Source of the DNA: Solibacillus sp040273735 | Lineage (GTDB): Bacteria > Bacillota > Bacilli > Bacillales_A > Planococcaceae | Reading direction: 5' to 3' | NCBI RefSeq assembly: GCF_040273735.1 | Contig: NZ_JBELZM010000015.1 | Coordinates: 1 to 64,000, forward strand | DNA length: 64,000 nucleotides | Part shown: one piece after another, positions 34,466-44,322 of the stretch | Layout: the number at the start of each line of letters is the position of its first letter | How positions within the stretch are numbered: position 1 is the first letter of the stretch | The notes under the pieces: generated by a model | Databases searched by the model: none | Seen by the model: only the letters and a program-made list of their open reading frames with translations | Told to the model about the DNA's origin: nothing | Position numbers and translations under genes: made by a program

Positions 34466-35320
34466 TTATACCTTTTTGAAACCTTCGCCTAACACTTCAT
34501 ATGCATCCGAAACGATGACAAACGCTTGAGGATCAACAGTTTTCAATACTTGTTTCAACCTTGTGAACTCTGTTTGATAAACAACGACCATTAATACCGG
34601 GCGCTCCTCACCTGTATATCCGCCAAATGCCGGAAGCCTTGTAATCCCGCGGTTGATTTCTTTATAAATCGCATCGCGCACTTCCGTTTCTTTTTGTGTA
34701 ATAATGTAAACCATTTTCGATTGGCTAAAACCTAGCTGCACAATATCAATCGTTTTTGTTGTGACATATAGACCAATTAACGCATACAGCCCTTTTTCAA
34801 GGTCAAACACAATTGCCGCACTAACCGCGATCAGGCCATCGATGAACAGTACACTTGTCCCTAATGTTAAGCCTGTATATTTCGTAATAATTTGAGCAAG
34901 CAAATCCGTACCGCCAGTTGAAGCATTCCCTTTAAAAACAAGTCCTATCCCTAAACCGACAACAATCCCCCCAAAGATGGCCCCTAATAACGGGTTCAGC
35001 GTCCAAGGATCCCAGCTTTCCGTTAATATAACGAAGAAGGGAAGAGCAATCGTACCAATGAAGGATTTGATTCCAAACTTTTTCCCTAGTACAAGCACGC
35101 CTGCTATAAATAAAGGAATATTGAATGCATACTGAACAATTCCGGCATTCCACCCGAACATTCCATGCAGGATTGTACTGATTCCGCTTACTCCGCCGGA
35201 TGCGACCTGATTTGGAAATAAAAACACATTAAAGCCGAACGCAATAACCGCTGCGCCGACAATGACAAATACATATTCCATTACACTGTTTTTCACTGAA
35301 CTTTGTGAGCTATATGTCAT
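34466..35320 (-). CDS. YitT-family membrane protein
   Basis: This 284-residue protein has five or six transmembrane helices (YitT_membrane domain, about 15-205), with NVFLFPNQVASGGVSGISTIL and GNASTGGTDLLAQII as family marks. A C-terminal cytoplasmic DUF2179 domain follows (VYIITQKETEVRDAI...). The function of the family is not established. GAGGAT before the ATG at 35320 supports this start over the longer frame to 35350. Confidence 0.88.
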   Translation of the reverse strand: MTYSSQSSVKNSVMEYVFVIVGAAVIAFGFNVFLFPNQVASGGVSGISTILHGMFGWNAGIVQYAFNIPLFIAGVLVLGKKFGIKSFIGTIALPFFVILTESWDPWTLNPLLGAIFGGIVVGLGIGLVFKGNASTGGTDLLAQIITKYTGLTLGTSVLFIDGLIAVSAAIVFDLEKGLYALIGLYVTTKTIDIVQLGFSQSKMVYIITQKETEVRDAIYKEINRGITRLPAFGGYTGEERPVLMVVVYQTEFTRLKQVLKTVDPQAFVIVSDAYEVLGEGFKKV

Positions 35321-35403
35321 ACAAATCCTCGCTTCTTTTGTAAATTCCATTGAATTATAACAAATCCTGCATTAAATGAGAACTTCATCTAACTAAAGGA
35401 AAA

Positions 35404-35422
35404 GCGCCCTATAAAAGGACGC
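35404..35422 (-). terminator. weak terminator of the EAL/HDOD gene
   Basis: The hairpin GCGTCC/GGGCGC (minus strand, one G-T pair) with a 7-nt loop is followed by TTTTCC, 16 bp after the stop. Confidence 0.5.
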
Positions 35423-35437
35423 ATTCTCTTCAACTTT

Positions 35438-36676
35438 TTATTGAATTATTAATGCCTCATCAACCCATGCTTTCACTTCTTCATACATCGGTAAAAGCTC
35501 GTCGACAGGTATGTTTAATTGCTGTGCTAAAGGAATAACATTTTTCCAGTCCAATTTACTTAATGCGGTAGCAAACTGTAAATACGGCGTCATCTCCGTA
35601 TGTTCACCGGAGATTGTTTCCAAAATCGTTTCCGATAGCGGCAATTGCGTAACGATTGCATTCATCGGCCGTTTTAATAAGGAATCGATCAATGAAAACA
35701 GACCTACTAAAAAATACTCAGAGAAATTCTTTTTGTAACTAAGACGGGCAATTTTTTCACATGCTTTTGCTCTGAACAAAGATGCATACATTAACTCCTG
35801 AAATACATCGTTATTACGATTCACGTCGGATTCCCGCATTGCCAGTAAATAAATCCATCTCCGCAACTCCGTTAACCCCAGTAATAAAATGGCCTGCTTA
35901 ATCGAACGGACTTTCGTTTTCGGACGTCTTGACGAACCATTGATTAATTTGAGCAAACGGTATGATAATGAAATTTCACGTTCAATATTGTCCGCCAATA
36001 CATCAATATTTGCCTCATCATCCCGCAATAGCGAAATGATCTGGAAGTATTGAAACAGATTTGCCGGTATGTCTGTAGCCGTCAGTATTTGCGGTTTTTC
36101 AAAGAAATAGCCTTGAAATAAAAAATAACCGGATTCTTTGGCCATTTCATACTGCTCCCGCGTTTCCACTTTTTCTGCCAATAATTTAATATGAGGAAAT
36201 TTCGATTTAATCGTATTTTCTAATGCCGCTCTCTCATTTTCACCTGTATTTAAAAAATCGATTTTAATATAATCAATGTGCCGAAAGAGCTCATCATAGA
36301 TCAAAACTTGTTCGTTAATTACAAAATCATCAAGCGCAATTTTATTTCCCGCATTTTTTAATTGTTTAATCCGTTCGATTAACGCCATTGTAATCGGAAT
36401 ATCTTCCAATATTTCAATGACAATTTGTCCATGCTCAATAAAATCCACCGATTCCTGCATAATCAGGTTTTCCGTAAAATTAATGAATGATGGCTTTCCA
36501 TTGGCTACTTCTTTAATGCCGATTGAAAGAAATGAATTGATTAATAGCTCAACGGTTGCTGTATCTGCATCAATATTCGGAAACTGGTTGGTGTAATTAT
36601 TTCGATACAACAACTCATACGCTACGATTTCTTCATGTCTGTTAAATATAGGTTGTCGCCCAACAAATACTTCCAT
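35438..36676 (-). CDS. EAL and HDOD domain protein (YuxH type)
   Basis: This 412-residue protein joins an N-terminal EAL-like domain (1-195) to a C-terminal HDOD domain (200-400). The EAL motif is degenerate (AYELLYR) and the DDFxxG motif reads LDDFVINE, so c-di-GMP hydrolysis is unlikely. The HDOD part (NIEREISLSYRLLKLING...SIKQAILLLGLTELRRW) is usual for signalling scaffolds. The role is unknown. It is a single gene, divergent from the enoyl-CoA hydratase. Confidence 0.88.
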   Translation of the reverse strand: MEVFVGRQPIFNRHEEIVAYELLYRNNYTNQFPNIDADTATVELLINSFLSIGIKEVANGKPSFINFTENLIMQESVDFIEHGQIVIEILEDIPITMALIERIKQLKNAGNKIALDDFVINEQVLIYDELFRHIDYIKIDFLNTGENERAALENTIKSKFPHIKLLAEKVETREQYEMAKESGYFLFQGYFFEKPQILTATDIPANLFQYFQIISLLRDDEANIDVLADNIEREISLSYRLLKLINGSSRRPKTKVRSIKQAILLLGLTELRRWIYLLAMRESDVNRNNDVFQELMYASLFRAKACEKIARLSYKKNFSEYFLVGLFSLIDSLLKRPMNAIVTQLPLSETILETISGEHTEMTPYLQFATALSKLDWKNVIPLAQQLNIPVDELLPMYEEVKAWVDEALIIQ

Positions 36677-36795
36677 TTTTTAATTTCCCCAATACTCGTT
36701 TATTTTCTCTCTATTTATTATGGAATTTGCTGTTATTTTGCAATTTTCCCATGTACTATAAAATTAGATTAACAAATTTCAAGGAGGCAGTAAAT

Positions 36796-37572
36796 GTGAA
36801 CACTGTAAAATACGAGCAAAAAGACTTTATTGCATATGTAACACTTGATCGCCCCGATATGTTAAACGCTTTTAACTATGAAATGCTGGAACAATTACGC
36901 AATGTTATCGAATCCATTCAAATCCACCCTGATATTCGACTTGTCATCATTACAGGTTCCGGTGATAAAGCCTTTTCGGTTGGCGCGGACTTAAAAGAAC
37001 GAAAAACATTGCCGGATACACTTGTGAAACGTAACTTAAACCGGTTCGGTGAAGTATTCACGCTTATTGAGCAATTACCGCAACCGACGATTTGTGTATT
37101 AAACGGCTATGCCTTTGGTGGCGGACTTGAGCTTGCACTTGCATGCGATTTTCGTATCGCTGCCGAAACAATTTCGCTTGGCTTAACAGAAACGGGGTTA
37201 GGCATCATCCCGGGTGCTGGCGGAACACAGCGACTTCCGCGATTAATCGGTGAAGCGAAAGCATTGGAGCTTATTTTGACAGCAAAACGAATGACTGCGC
37301 ATGAAGCACTTGACTATGGTGTCGTAACGAAAGTGGCACCGGTTGAAAGTTTACATGAAGTTACGGCCGACTTTGCCGCACTTATTTTACGCAATGCGCC
37401 GATTGCGATTCAGCAAGCTAAATTTGCTGTAAAACAAGGGATGAAAACTGATATTCAAACAGGTCTTCAAATTGAACGAAAAGCCTATGAACTGACAATC
37501 CCTACTGAAGACCGCATTGAAGCACTGAATGCCTTTGCCGAGAAAAGAACCCCACAGTTTAAAGGAAGATAA
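36796..37572 (+). CDS. enoyl-CoA hydratase/isomerase family protein
   Basis: This 258-residue crotonase-fold enzyme has the oxyanion-hole region FSVGADLKER (about 62-71), GYAFGGGLELALACDFRIA (about 99-117), and the catalytic Glu area LGLTETGLGIIPGAGGTQRLPR (about 122-143). It fits beta-oxidation or branched-chain acyl-CoA breakdown. The start is GTG at 36796 after AAGGAGG; the frame is open back to 36727 without a better site. Confidence 0.92.
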   Translation: MNTVKYEQKDFIAYVTLDRPDMLNAFNYEMLEQLRNVIESIQIHPDIRLVIITGSGDKAFSVGADLKERKTLPDTLVKRNLNRFGEVFTLIEQLPQPTICVLNGYAFGGGLELALACDFRIAAETISLGLTETGLGIIPGAGGTQRLPRLIGEAKALELILTAKRMTAHEALDYGVVTKVAPVESLHEVTADFAALILRNAPIAIQQAKFAVKQGMKTDIQTGLQIERKAYELTIPTEDRIEALNAFAEKRTPQFKGR

Positions 37573-37582
37573 ATATATACTA

Positions 37583-37623
37583 AATAAAACAGGGCCCCCT
37601 CTAGTAGGAAGCCCTGTTTTATT
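37583..37623. terminator. bidirectional terminator
   Basis: A perfect 13-bp stem (AATAAAACAGGGC and its complement) lies between the convergent enoyl-CoA hydratase and S9 peptidase genes, with TTTTTT on the plus side. Confidence 0.92.
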
Positions 37624-37625
37624 TT

Positions 37626-39599
37626 TTATAAGTATTTCTCAAACCAGCCTGTAATTTGCTCAAGTCGTTCTAATCGTAAGTTCGGGATACCTGTACGTGA
37701 TAAGTTATGGTCACATTCAGGGAAACGGACAAAACCGACCTCTTTGCCCATTCTCTTAAGCGTAATATAAAGTTGCTCTGCCTGTTCAATCGGGCAGCGG
37801 AAATCATGTTCACTGTGCAATATAAGCAGCGGTGTTTCCACATTAGCCGCATATTTCAACGGTGAGTGGTGCCACAGTTTTTCCACATCATTCATATCTG
37901 CGAGCATTTGCCATTCCGAGAAATAATAACCGATATCCGATACACCGTAGAAGCTAATCCAGTTAGAAATCGAACGTTGGGTAACAGCTGCTTTAAAGCG
38001 GTTCGTATGACCAACAACCCAGTTCGTCATAAAGCCGCCATAGCTTCCACCAGTAATCCCTAAACGTGACTCATCGATCCACGCATAATTTTCCAGTGCA
38101 TAATCAACACCAGCCATAATATCTTCATAGTCTCCATCACCATAATTGCCGCGCACACCATCGACAAACTCCTGGCTGTAGCCATGACTGCCTCGCGGGT
38201 TTACATAAAGCACGCCATACCCTTTCGCCGCCAATAGCTGCATCTCATGGAAAAACGTATTCGCATATAAAGTATGGGGTCCGCCGTGCACTTCAACAAT
38301 TAACGGATATTTTTCTCCCTCTGTATACTGTGCAGGCTTCATGATCCAGCCATGTACAGTCAACCCGTCTTTTGATGTATACGAAATCGCTTCCGGTTCA
38401 GACAGAGTAGTCTCCTGTAGAAATTTTTCGTTAAATGCTGTTAACTGCTTGCGCTCACCCGTTGTAATATCAAAGTCAAACAGCTCCCCAGGGAATGTTC
38501 CATTGGATACCGTCAATAATGCACGGTTGCCGTTTTTAAAGATTGCATAGCCGTATATATGCTCATTTTCCGGTGACGCAGGATAAAGTGCACCCTCCAA
38601 CGTTGCATAATATAAGCGGATATCCCCTTCAGTAGATACTTGGAAATACAAATCATTGTTTTCCGTCCATACAACAGATGGCGCAGATACACCTTGCTGA
38701 ATATCTGCAACCGCATAGTCGCCAACCGGCAAGTCCAGCATTTCCGTAAGTTTTTGAGTTGTTTTCGTTTCTGTATCATAAATATAAACATGGCCGTGTG
38801 TAGCATTTCTGAATGTATGATCCGAACCGCCAAATGCAATGTAACGATCATCAAATGAAAACTCAGCTCCACCAAAGTAGCCATCTTCATCAATTAGTAC
38901 CGTTTCTTCTTTCGTGTCTACATTAACAAGGTAAAGCGGTGTACGGAAAACATCATCCGTATTTTCTTCACGGTTCACACCGATTACTAATGTTTTCCCG
39001 TCATGTGAAATGCCTTGTAAGCTATGTGAATAATCGCCTTTTGTAAAAGTATTCACTTCTTTCGTAGCTAAATCAACAGAAGCGATTTGTGTATAGCGGC
39101 CCTGCTTCAATAACCCGACACTGTCTGCTTTGTATTTCATTTTATCCACGACATAGGCTTTCGGGAATTTTGTATCTTCCTTTTCTTCCTCTTTCGTAAT
39201 ATCCAGCCCTTTTTGAACTGTGCTTGTAATCCAAACTTTCTTACCACAAGGGCTCCATAAAAATGAATTGACTCCATTTGGAAGTGTCGTAATTTCCTGT
39301 GCTTCCCCGCCACGACGGTTTAATATGTATAATTGCTGTTTTTCATTACGCTTCACTAAAAATGCTACTTGTTTGCCGTCCGGCGACCATTGCGGATTCG
39401 TCACACGTTCATTGCCGTAAGTCCATTGCGTTGTTTCCCCTGACTCAAGATCGATATGGTACAAATGGGCATTGTAATTATTTTCTTCTTTATTGATCTG
39501 TGTACGAATAAATACCGCCTCTTGCTCATTTGGCGCAAGTACCGGATTTGTAATGGATTGAATTTCGAATAAGCTTTCTTTTGTAATATACTTTGTCAT
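37626..39599 (-). CDS. S9-family prolyl-oligopeptidase-type peptidase
   Basis: This 657-residue protein has an N-terminal beta-propeller with WD40-like/TolB repeats (about 20-390) and a C-terminal alpha/beta-hydrolase domain. The nucleophile Ser is in GGSYGGFM (about 518), the Asp in SEHDFRCP (about 600), and the His in ECDHNLSR (about 632). B. subtilis YuxL is the closest known layout. There is no signal peptide, so it is cytoplasmic. The preferred substrate is not known. Confidence 0.92.
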   Translation of the reverse strand: MTKYITKESLFEIQSITNPVLAPNEQEAVFIRTQINKEENNYNAHLYHIDLESGETTQWTYGNERVTNPQWSPDGKQVAFLVKRNEKQQLYILNRRGGEAQEITTLPNGVNSFLWSPCGKKVWITSTVQKGLDITKEEEKEDTKFPKAYVVDKMKYKADSVGLLKQGRYTQIASVDLATKEVNTFTKGDYSHSLQGISHDGKTLVIGVNREENTDDVFRTPLYLVNVDTKEETVLIDEDGYFGGAEFSFDDRYIAFGGSDHTFRNATHGHVYIYDTETKTTQKLTEMLDLPVGDYAVADIQQGVSAPSVVWTENNDLYFQVSTEGDIRLYYATLEGALYPASPENEHIYGYAIFKNGNRALLTVSNGTFPGELFDFDITTGERKQLTAFNEKFLQETTLSEPEAISYTSKDGLTVHGWIMKPAQYTEGEKYPLIVEVHGGPHTLYANTFFHEMQLLAAKGYGVLYVNPRGSHGYSQEFVDGVRGNYGDGDYEDIMAGVDYALENYAWIDESRLGITGGSYGGFMTNWVVGHTNRFKAAVTQRSISNWISFYGVSDIGYYFSEWQMLADMNDVEKLWHHSPLKYAANVETPLLILHSEHDFRCPIEQAEQLYITLKRMGKEVGFVRFPECDHNLSRTGIPNLRLERLEQITGWFEKYL

Positions 39600-39872
39600 T
39601 AAAACACCTCTTCATTTATTTCGATTTCCGTAATAACAATGTACCATCTTTTATTTGAAATTTCAAAATATAAAATACAAATATATAGATTAAAAGTTTA
39701 TCCCTTTCTCATAGAGATTCTTATTTAGTTCCGGTTTTCTTTTGGCGGGGGCCGCATAGCAGCAGTAGGCGCCGGTTCTACGCACAAAGTTAATCTTTCT
39801 TTATAAAAAATGATAGCCTTGAAACTTTATAAGAACAACCCCTCAACGACACCTTATTTCCCATCTAAAAAA
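39600..39872. other. gene-free stretch with a short GC-rich islet
   Basis: The spacer between the S9 peptidase start and the terminator of the acyl-CoA ligase is AT-rich except for about 39744-39778. There a G/C-rich block, starting GGCGGGGGCCGC and containing GGCGCC, stands out. No open frame, matching inverted repeat or known motif was found in it. The peptidase promoter should lie at about 39610-39720. Confidence 0.4.
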
Positions 39873-39898
39873 AACCCGCCACAAAGTATGGCAGGTGT
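39873..39898 (-). terminator. acyl-CoA ligase terminator
   Basis: The stem ACCTGCCA/TGGCGGGT (minus strand, one T-G pair) with a 7-nt loop is followed by eight T, 8 bp past the stop. Confidence 0.88.
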
Positions 39899-39905
39899 TG
39901 GAATG

Positions 39906-41465
39906 TTATGTTCTTGCTATTTCTTTTAGAGAACGGCGCAGAATTTTGCCTGTTGTGTTTTTTGGCAGCTCGTCCAAAATTTCAATGACAGTCGGCACTT
40001 TGTATTTCACAATACGGTCTGCACAAAATTCGCGAACCGCTTCCATAGTTAAAGTCGGATCCTTTAATACAACGTAAGCATGTACCGCCTCACCGAAATC
40101 CGGATCCGGGAAACCTACGACTGCGGCTTCCACAATCCCTTCATGTGAGAACAATACTTCTTCTACTTCACGAGGGTATACATTGTAACCGCCTACAATA
40201 ATCATATCTTTTTTGCGGTCTACGATATAGAAGTAACCTTCCTCGTCTTTTCGAGCCAAGTCACCTGTATATAACCAGCCATCGCGAATTGCCACAGCTG
40301 TTTCTTCCGGCATGTTGTAGTAGCCTTTCATGACATTCGGCCCGCGCACGATTAGCTCGCCTACTTCACCTATGCCTACTTCATCGCCATTTTCATCGAC
40401 CACTTTATTTTCAACATTGCTGATCGACTGTCCGATTGACCCTGGTTTACGCTCACGGTCTGTCGGGTTGAAACAAGTAACCGGTGAAGCTTCCGATAAG
40501 CCATATCCTTCAGAAATTCGTACATTGAACTTTTGCTCGAAGTTATGTAGCAATGATACAGGTAATGAAGCACCACCAGAAATCGCGATACGAATTGTCG
40601 AAAATGCAGCAACATCCGCTTTGTCATATTGATAAAGGAAATTGTACATCGTCGGAACGCCAGCAAATACCGTCGCTTTATAAGTTGAAATCAACTCAAA
40701 AATTTCTCCTGGACTAAAGCGTGGTGCTAATAAAATTGTTGCTCCGCGTGTTAACGGTGAATTAACTACTACCGTTAATGCAAAGACATGGAAAACCGGC
40801 AATGTTGCCACAATACGGTCTTCTGATGTCATTTTTAAGTAATCGCCAATATCTCTGGCATTTGAGAATAAATTGTTATGTGTCAGCATGGCACCTTTCG
40901 GATGACCTGTCGTACCGGAAGTATATAGAATAATGGCCGTATCATCCGGCGCTACTTCTACTGGATCCGTTGTACGTGCTGTTGTTGCTAATACTTGTGA
41001 AAACAGCTTCGTCTTTTCTTTCGCCCCATCTGAAAGCGCGGCATATTTTTCACCGATGTCCTCTGTCGTTTCGCAAATAATATATTGTTCTACTTGCGGG
41101 AATCTATGCACCCCTGCTTCCACAAGCGGTAATAATAAATCAAGTGCGATGACAACCTTCACATCACCATTTTGGATGATGTATGAAATTTCATCTGCTG
41201 TATAGATTGGATTAATCGGAATTGCCACAGCACCAATACGCATTGACGCGTATAAACTGATGATGAAATGAGGTGTATTACCTAATAAAAATGCGATATG
41301 GTCGCCCTTTTTTACACCTAAATCCTCCAAAGCAGCTGCAAACCGTGCAACCGATTGCTCCAATTCACCGTAAGATGTGCCTTTACCTAAAAAGTAGTAC
41401 GCTGTTTTTTCTGGTTGTTCGAAAGCTTGTTGTCTTACCTTTTCAACTAAATTCAATACACCCAT
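39906..41465 (-). CDS. long-chain fatty-acid-CoA ligase (YhfL/LcfB type)
   Basis: This 519-residue AMP-forming enzyme activates fatty acids. The P-loop-like motif ILYTSGTTGHPKGAMLTH lies near 180, then ISEGYGLSEASPV near 320, and the GYFYIVDRKKDMIIVGGYNVYPREVEE hinge near 415. The C-terminal lysine is in PKNTTGKILRRSLK. It resembles B. subtilis YhfL, whose neighbours lplJ and yhfH are also close by here. The chain-length preference is inference. Confidence 0.92.
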   Translation of the reverse strand: MGVLNLVEKVRQQAFEQPEKTAYYFLGKGTSYGELEQSVARFAAALEDLGVKKGDHIAFLLGNTPHFIISLYASMRIGAVAIPINPIYTADEISYIIQNGDVKVVIALDLLLPLVEAGVHRFPQVEQYIICETTEDIGEKYAALSDGAKEKTKLFSQVLATTARTTDPVEVAPDDTAIILYTSGTTGHPKGAMLTHNNLFSNARDIGDYLKMTSEDRIVATLPVFHVFALTVVVNSPLTRGATILLAPRFSPGEIFELISTYKATVFAGVPTMYNFLYQYDKADVAAFSTIRIAISGGASLPVSLLHNFEQKFNVRISEGYGLSEASPVTCFNPTDRERKPGSIGQSISNVENKVVDENGDEVGIGEVGELIVRGPNVMKGYYNMPEETAVAIRDGWLYTGDLARKDEEGYFYIVDRKKDMIIVGGYNVYPREVEEVLFSHEGIVEAAVVGFPDPDFGEAVHAYVVLKDPTLTMEAVREFCADRIVKYKVPTVIEILDELPKNTTGKILRRSLKEIART

Positions 41466-41594
41466 CCCCCTATGCGTAAAATGAAAAAATATTCACTCTA
41501 TTAGCATTATAGAATAAGTATATTGATAAAACAATATGAAAATCTCGTTTATTCACAAATATTGTACTAAAATCATTTTTTCTCTATTTCAAAC

Positions 41595-43529
41595 TCACCC
41601 GCGCACATGTGAAATATAGCGCCAGCGAATTAGGAAAAAGTACACAATCTGGATAAGGGCAAACATTGTAAACGAAAATACAACTTCTTTTACGATCGAT
41701 AAATTCATGACATCGTTCAATACGGTTTGCACAACATAGAACGCAAATGCACTATGTACAAAGGCTAACCCCCATGGCAGGAAAAATTGAATCATTAAAT
41801 TCCTCGTAATGAGGCGCTTCAGTTCTTTACCGCTTAACCCTACTTTAATGAGCATGTCAAACTGCTTTTTCTCTCGGTCCAAGTTCGCATAAATTTTGAA
41901 ATAAACGAAACTTCCCGACGCAAGTAGAAACACAGCTACTACTAATATACCGATAAGTGTTAATAAAGAATACGTAGCTAATATATAAGAATAATTTAAA
42001 CCGGCATTTTCAAAGTAAAACGGCAACGTATATTCACTGTTTATCAGATAATCGCGGGCGACCATCTGCTGAATATCGATTCCGACATTTTCCGTTTCTG
42101 TCCAGTTAGGGATATCAAACGTAAATAGATGATAGCCAGGCTCGACATATGGTGCCATCTCAAACTCATTTGTCAGCTTTTCAAAGTCTTCATCACTAAT
42201 AATGATGGAGTTACTGCTAATAATAGCTGTCGGGAAAAACATTTTCGGGTACACACTGTTAATCGTCAGGTCCACATTATTTTCCTTCAGCACTGTCTTT
42301 ACTTCCGTTTTCTCCAGCTTTTCAATCGAATCTTCCGAATAAGGGATGAACATTGCTTCCCCACTTTTTAAATTCACTAGAGGATATTTATATGAAAACA
42401 GCAGGTGGTTAACATCCGTTTCCCGGAAAACTTCCACCGGATTTGATGTATACGATGATGTCTGGCGCATGACCGTAAAGCGCGTCATATGATAACTGAT
42501 GCCATTAAACTCAAGCTCATCGATAATGGATAAAATATGTTCAATTTCATATGGATTATCCATTTCCCCTTTATACATGAGGCCGATCGGATTGATTTTG
42601 TCATACTGTGATGTGTAAGAAGACATCGCCGATAAAACACCGACTGTTAAAAAAGCAAGTGTTGAGACGAGTGTCACAATGAAAAACATGCGTGAGTTGA
42701 AGCGTAAAATCTGCACCTGTTCGGCGATCGCCAGCATACGGGCCCGTTTCCAGTAAAACTGCTTCCGTCCCTTCAACCGGTCAATAATATAAAGTGTCGT
42801 ATCTGTGAAGAAATAATACGTCCCCAATGTCACGAAAACAGGGATCAGTAATGTATACGAAAAAATAGATGACTTCGTTGTAATGAGTGCAAGACCGTAT
42901 CCGCATAAAATGAGGATAATTCCTAAAATGGCATTACGCTTTGAATAGGTCGCGGCAGCATCCACAAACTTTGGTCCTCTTATAAAGTTCCGTATTTTAA
43001 TGTCCGGCGTAAACAGGATGCTCAACGTCGAGATGACAACAAATGCGCTCAAATAGACGAATAATGTCAGCACAAACGGCTCCCATGACAAATAGAGCGG
43101 CAACGCATTTAAATTTAAAATTTCACGGACAATCATAAAGAAAAACTTCGAAAACGCGAACCCGAAAACAATACCGGAAATGCAGGAAAAAATCCCGATC
43201 GTCATTGTTTCGATAATAACCAGTTTTCCTAACTGATTCCGGTCCATCCCAAGATGAAGCAAAATCGCAAACTCTTTAGATCGCGCTTCCAAAAAAGCGC
43301 GCATCGAGTAAAAAATAAAAAACCATGAAAACAGTACGAGAACAATTTCAGCAAAAACCATTCCGGCGATCGACACTTCCCCTAAAAAGCCACGTTCGAT
43401 TTCAGGGTGGAACATGAGCATCGAATAAATAAAGAACACAAAAACACTGAAAAAGCTGGCCATAAAAAAGGCGGCATAGTTACGAAAATTCCGGAAAACG
43501 TTACGGTAAGCGAATTGAAGAAAAGTCAC
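41595..43529 (-). CDS. BceB-like FtsX-domain ABC permease
   Basis: This 644-residue permease has about ten transmembrane helices and one large extracellular domain between helices VII and VIII (about residues 310-515), which is the BceB/VraG design. The N-terminus MTFLQFAYRNVFRNFRNYAAFF is typical. With the ATPase it would remove or sense cell-wall-active peptides such as bacitracin-type antibiotics and signal to the kinase. It starts with GTG and overlaps the ATPase gene by 29 bp. The ligand is unknown. Confidence 0.92.
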   Translation of the reverse strand: MTFLQFAYRNVFRNFRNYAAFFMASFFSVFVFFIYSMLMFHPEIERGFLGEVSIAGMVFAEIVLVLFSWFFIFYSMRAFLEARSKEFAILLHLGMDRNQLGKLVIIETMTIGIFSCISGIVFGFAFSKFFFMIVREILNLNALPLYLSWEPFVLTLFVYLSAFVVISTLSILFTPDIKIRNFIRGPKFVDAAATYSKRNAILGIILILCGYGLALITTKSSIFSYTLLIPVFVTLGTYYFFTDTTLYIIDRLKGRKQFYWKRARMLAIAEQVQILRFNSRMFFIVTLVSTLAFLTVGVLSAMSSYTSQYDKINPIGLMYKGEMDNPYEIEHILSIIDELEFNGISYHMTRFTVMRQTSSYTSNPVEVFRETDVNHLLFSYKYPLVNLKSGEAMFIPYSEDSIEKLEKTEVKTVLKENNVDLTINSVYPKMFFPTAIISSNSIIISDEDFEKLTNEFEMAPYVEPGYHLFTFDIPNWTETENVGIDIQQMVARDYLINSEYTLPFYFENAGLNYSYILATYSLLTLIGILVVAVFLLASGSFVYFKIYANLDREKKQFDMLIKVGLSGKELKRLITRNLMIQFFLPWGLAFVHSAFAFYVVQTVLNDVMNLSIVKEVVFSFTMFALIQIVYFFLIRWRYISHVRG

Positions 43530-44274
43530 CTACATGTCCCCCTAATAAACTTAATACATTTAAAATGCGCTGGAAAAATGTTTGTCGACGATCGTCTGTA
43601 TAAATTTCATTGAAAAACTCGCCGTCTTTAATAAAAATTACACGATCGCAATAACTCGCTGCGATCGGATCATGTGTCACCATTAAAATCGTCGTATCGT
43701 TTTCTTTATTCATTCTTGCTAAAAGCTCCAGCACTTCTCGCGATGCATTTGAATCCAGATTCCCTGTCGGCTCATCGGCTAAAACGAGCATCGGTTGATG
43801 GATCAGTGCACGTGCAATTGCTGTTCTCTGGGCTTGTCCTCCTGATATTTCATTCGGACGCTTCATTAAAATTGACGTTAAATCGAGCAGCTCACTTAAA
43901 TAGTGCAGCCGTTCCTCCATGACAGATATCGGCTGTTCATCAATTGTCAGCGGTAAAATGATATTTTCCTCCACCGTCAATGTCGGCAGCAGATTAAAAT
44001 CCTGAAAGACGAAACCTAGCTGGCGGCGTCTGAAATAGGCCAGTTCCTCACTGTTCAGCTTTTGCGGTTTCATGCCATTAAAGACAATCTCGCCGGATGT
44101 CAGCGTATCGATCATGGATACCATATTTAACAACGTCGTTTTCCCGCTTCCGGATGGACCCATAATTGCGACAAACTCACCCTTTTCCACTTCAAAGCTA
44201 AGCTGGTTGAGTGCTCGCTTCGTCACTTTTCCTTCATATACTTTCGTAGCATCTTGTATTTGTAAAATAGACAT
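43501..44274 (-). CDS. BceA-like ABC ATP-binding protein
   Basis: This 257-residue ATPase of the MacB/LolD type has Walker A GPSGSGKTT (about 39-47), Q-loop FQDFNLLPTL, signature ISGGQAQRTAIARAL (about 143), and Walker B LVLADEPTGNLD. It belongs to the peptide-detoxification module with the following permease. The ribosome-binding site is AAAGGAG. A 48-bp gap separates it from the kinase gene, too short for a full regulated promoter. Confidence 0.94.
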   Translation of the reverse strand: MSILQIQDATKVYEGKVTKRALNQLSFEVEKGEFVAIMGPSGSGKTTLLNMVSMIDTLTSGEIVFNGMKPQKLNSEELAYFRRRQLGFVFQDFNLLPTLTVEENIILPLTIDEQPISVMEERLHYLSELLDLTSILMKRPNEISGGQAQRTAIARALIHQPMLVLADEPTGNLDSNASREVLELLARMNKENDTTILMVTHDPIAASYCDRVIFIKDGEFFNEIYTDDRRQTFFQRILNVLSLLGGHVGDFSSIRLP

Positions 44275-44322
44275 AGTAACTCCTTTTAACCAAGTCTGTT
44301 TCTTTCAATCAATAATAATTCC

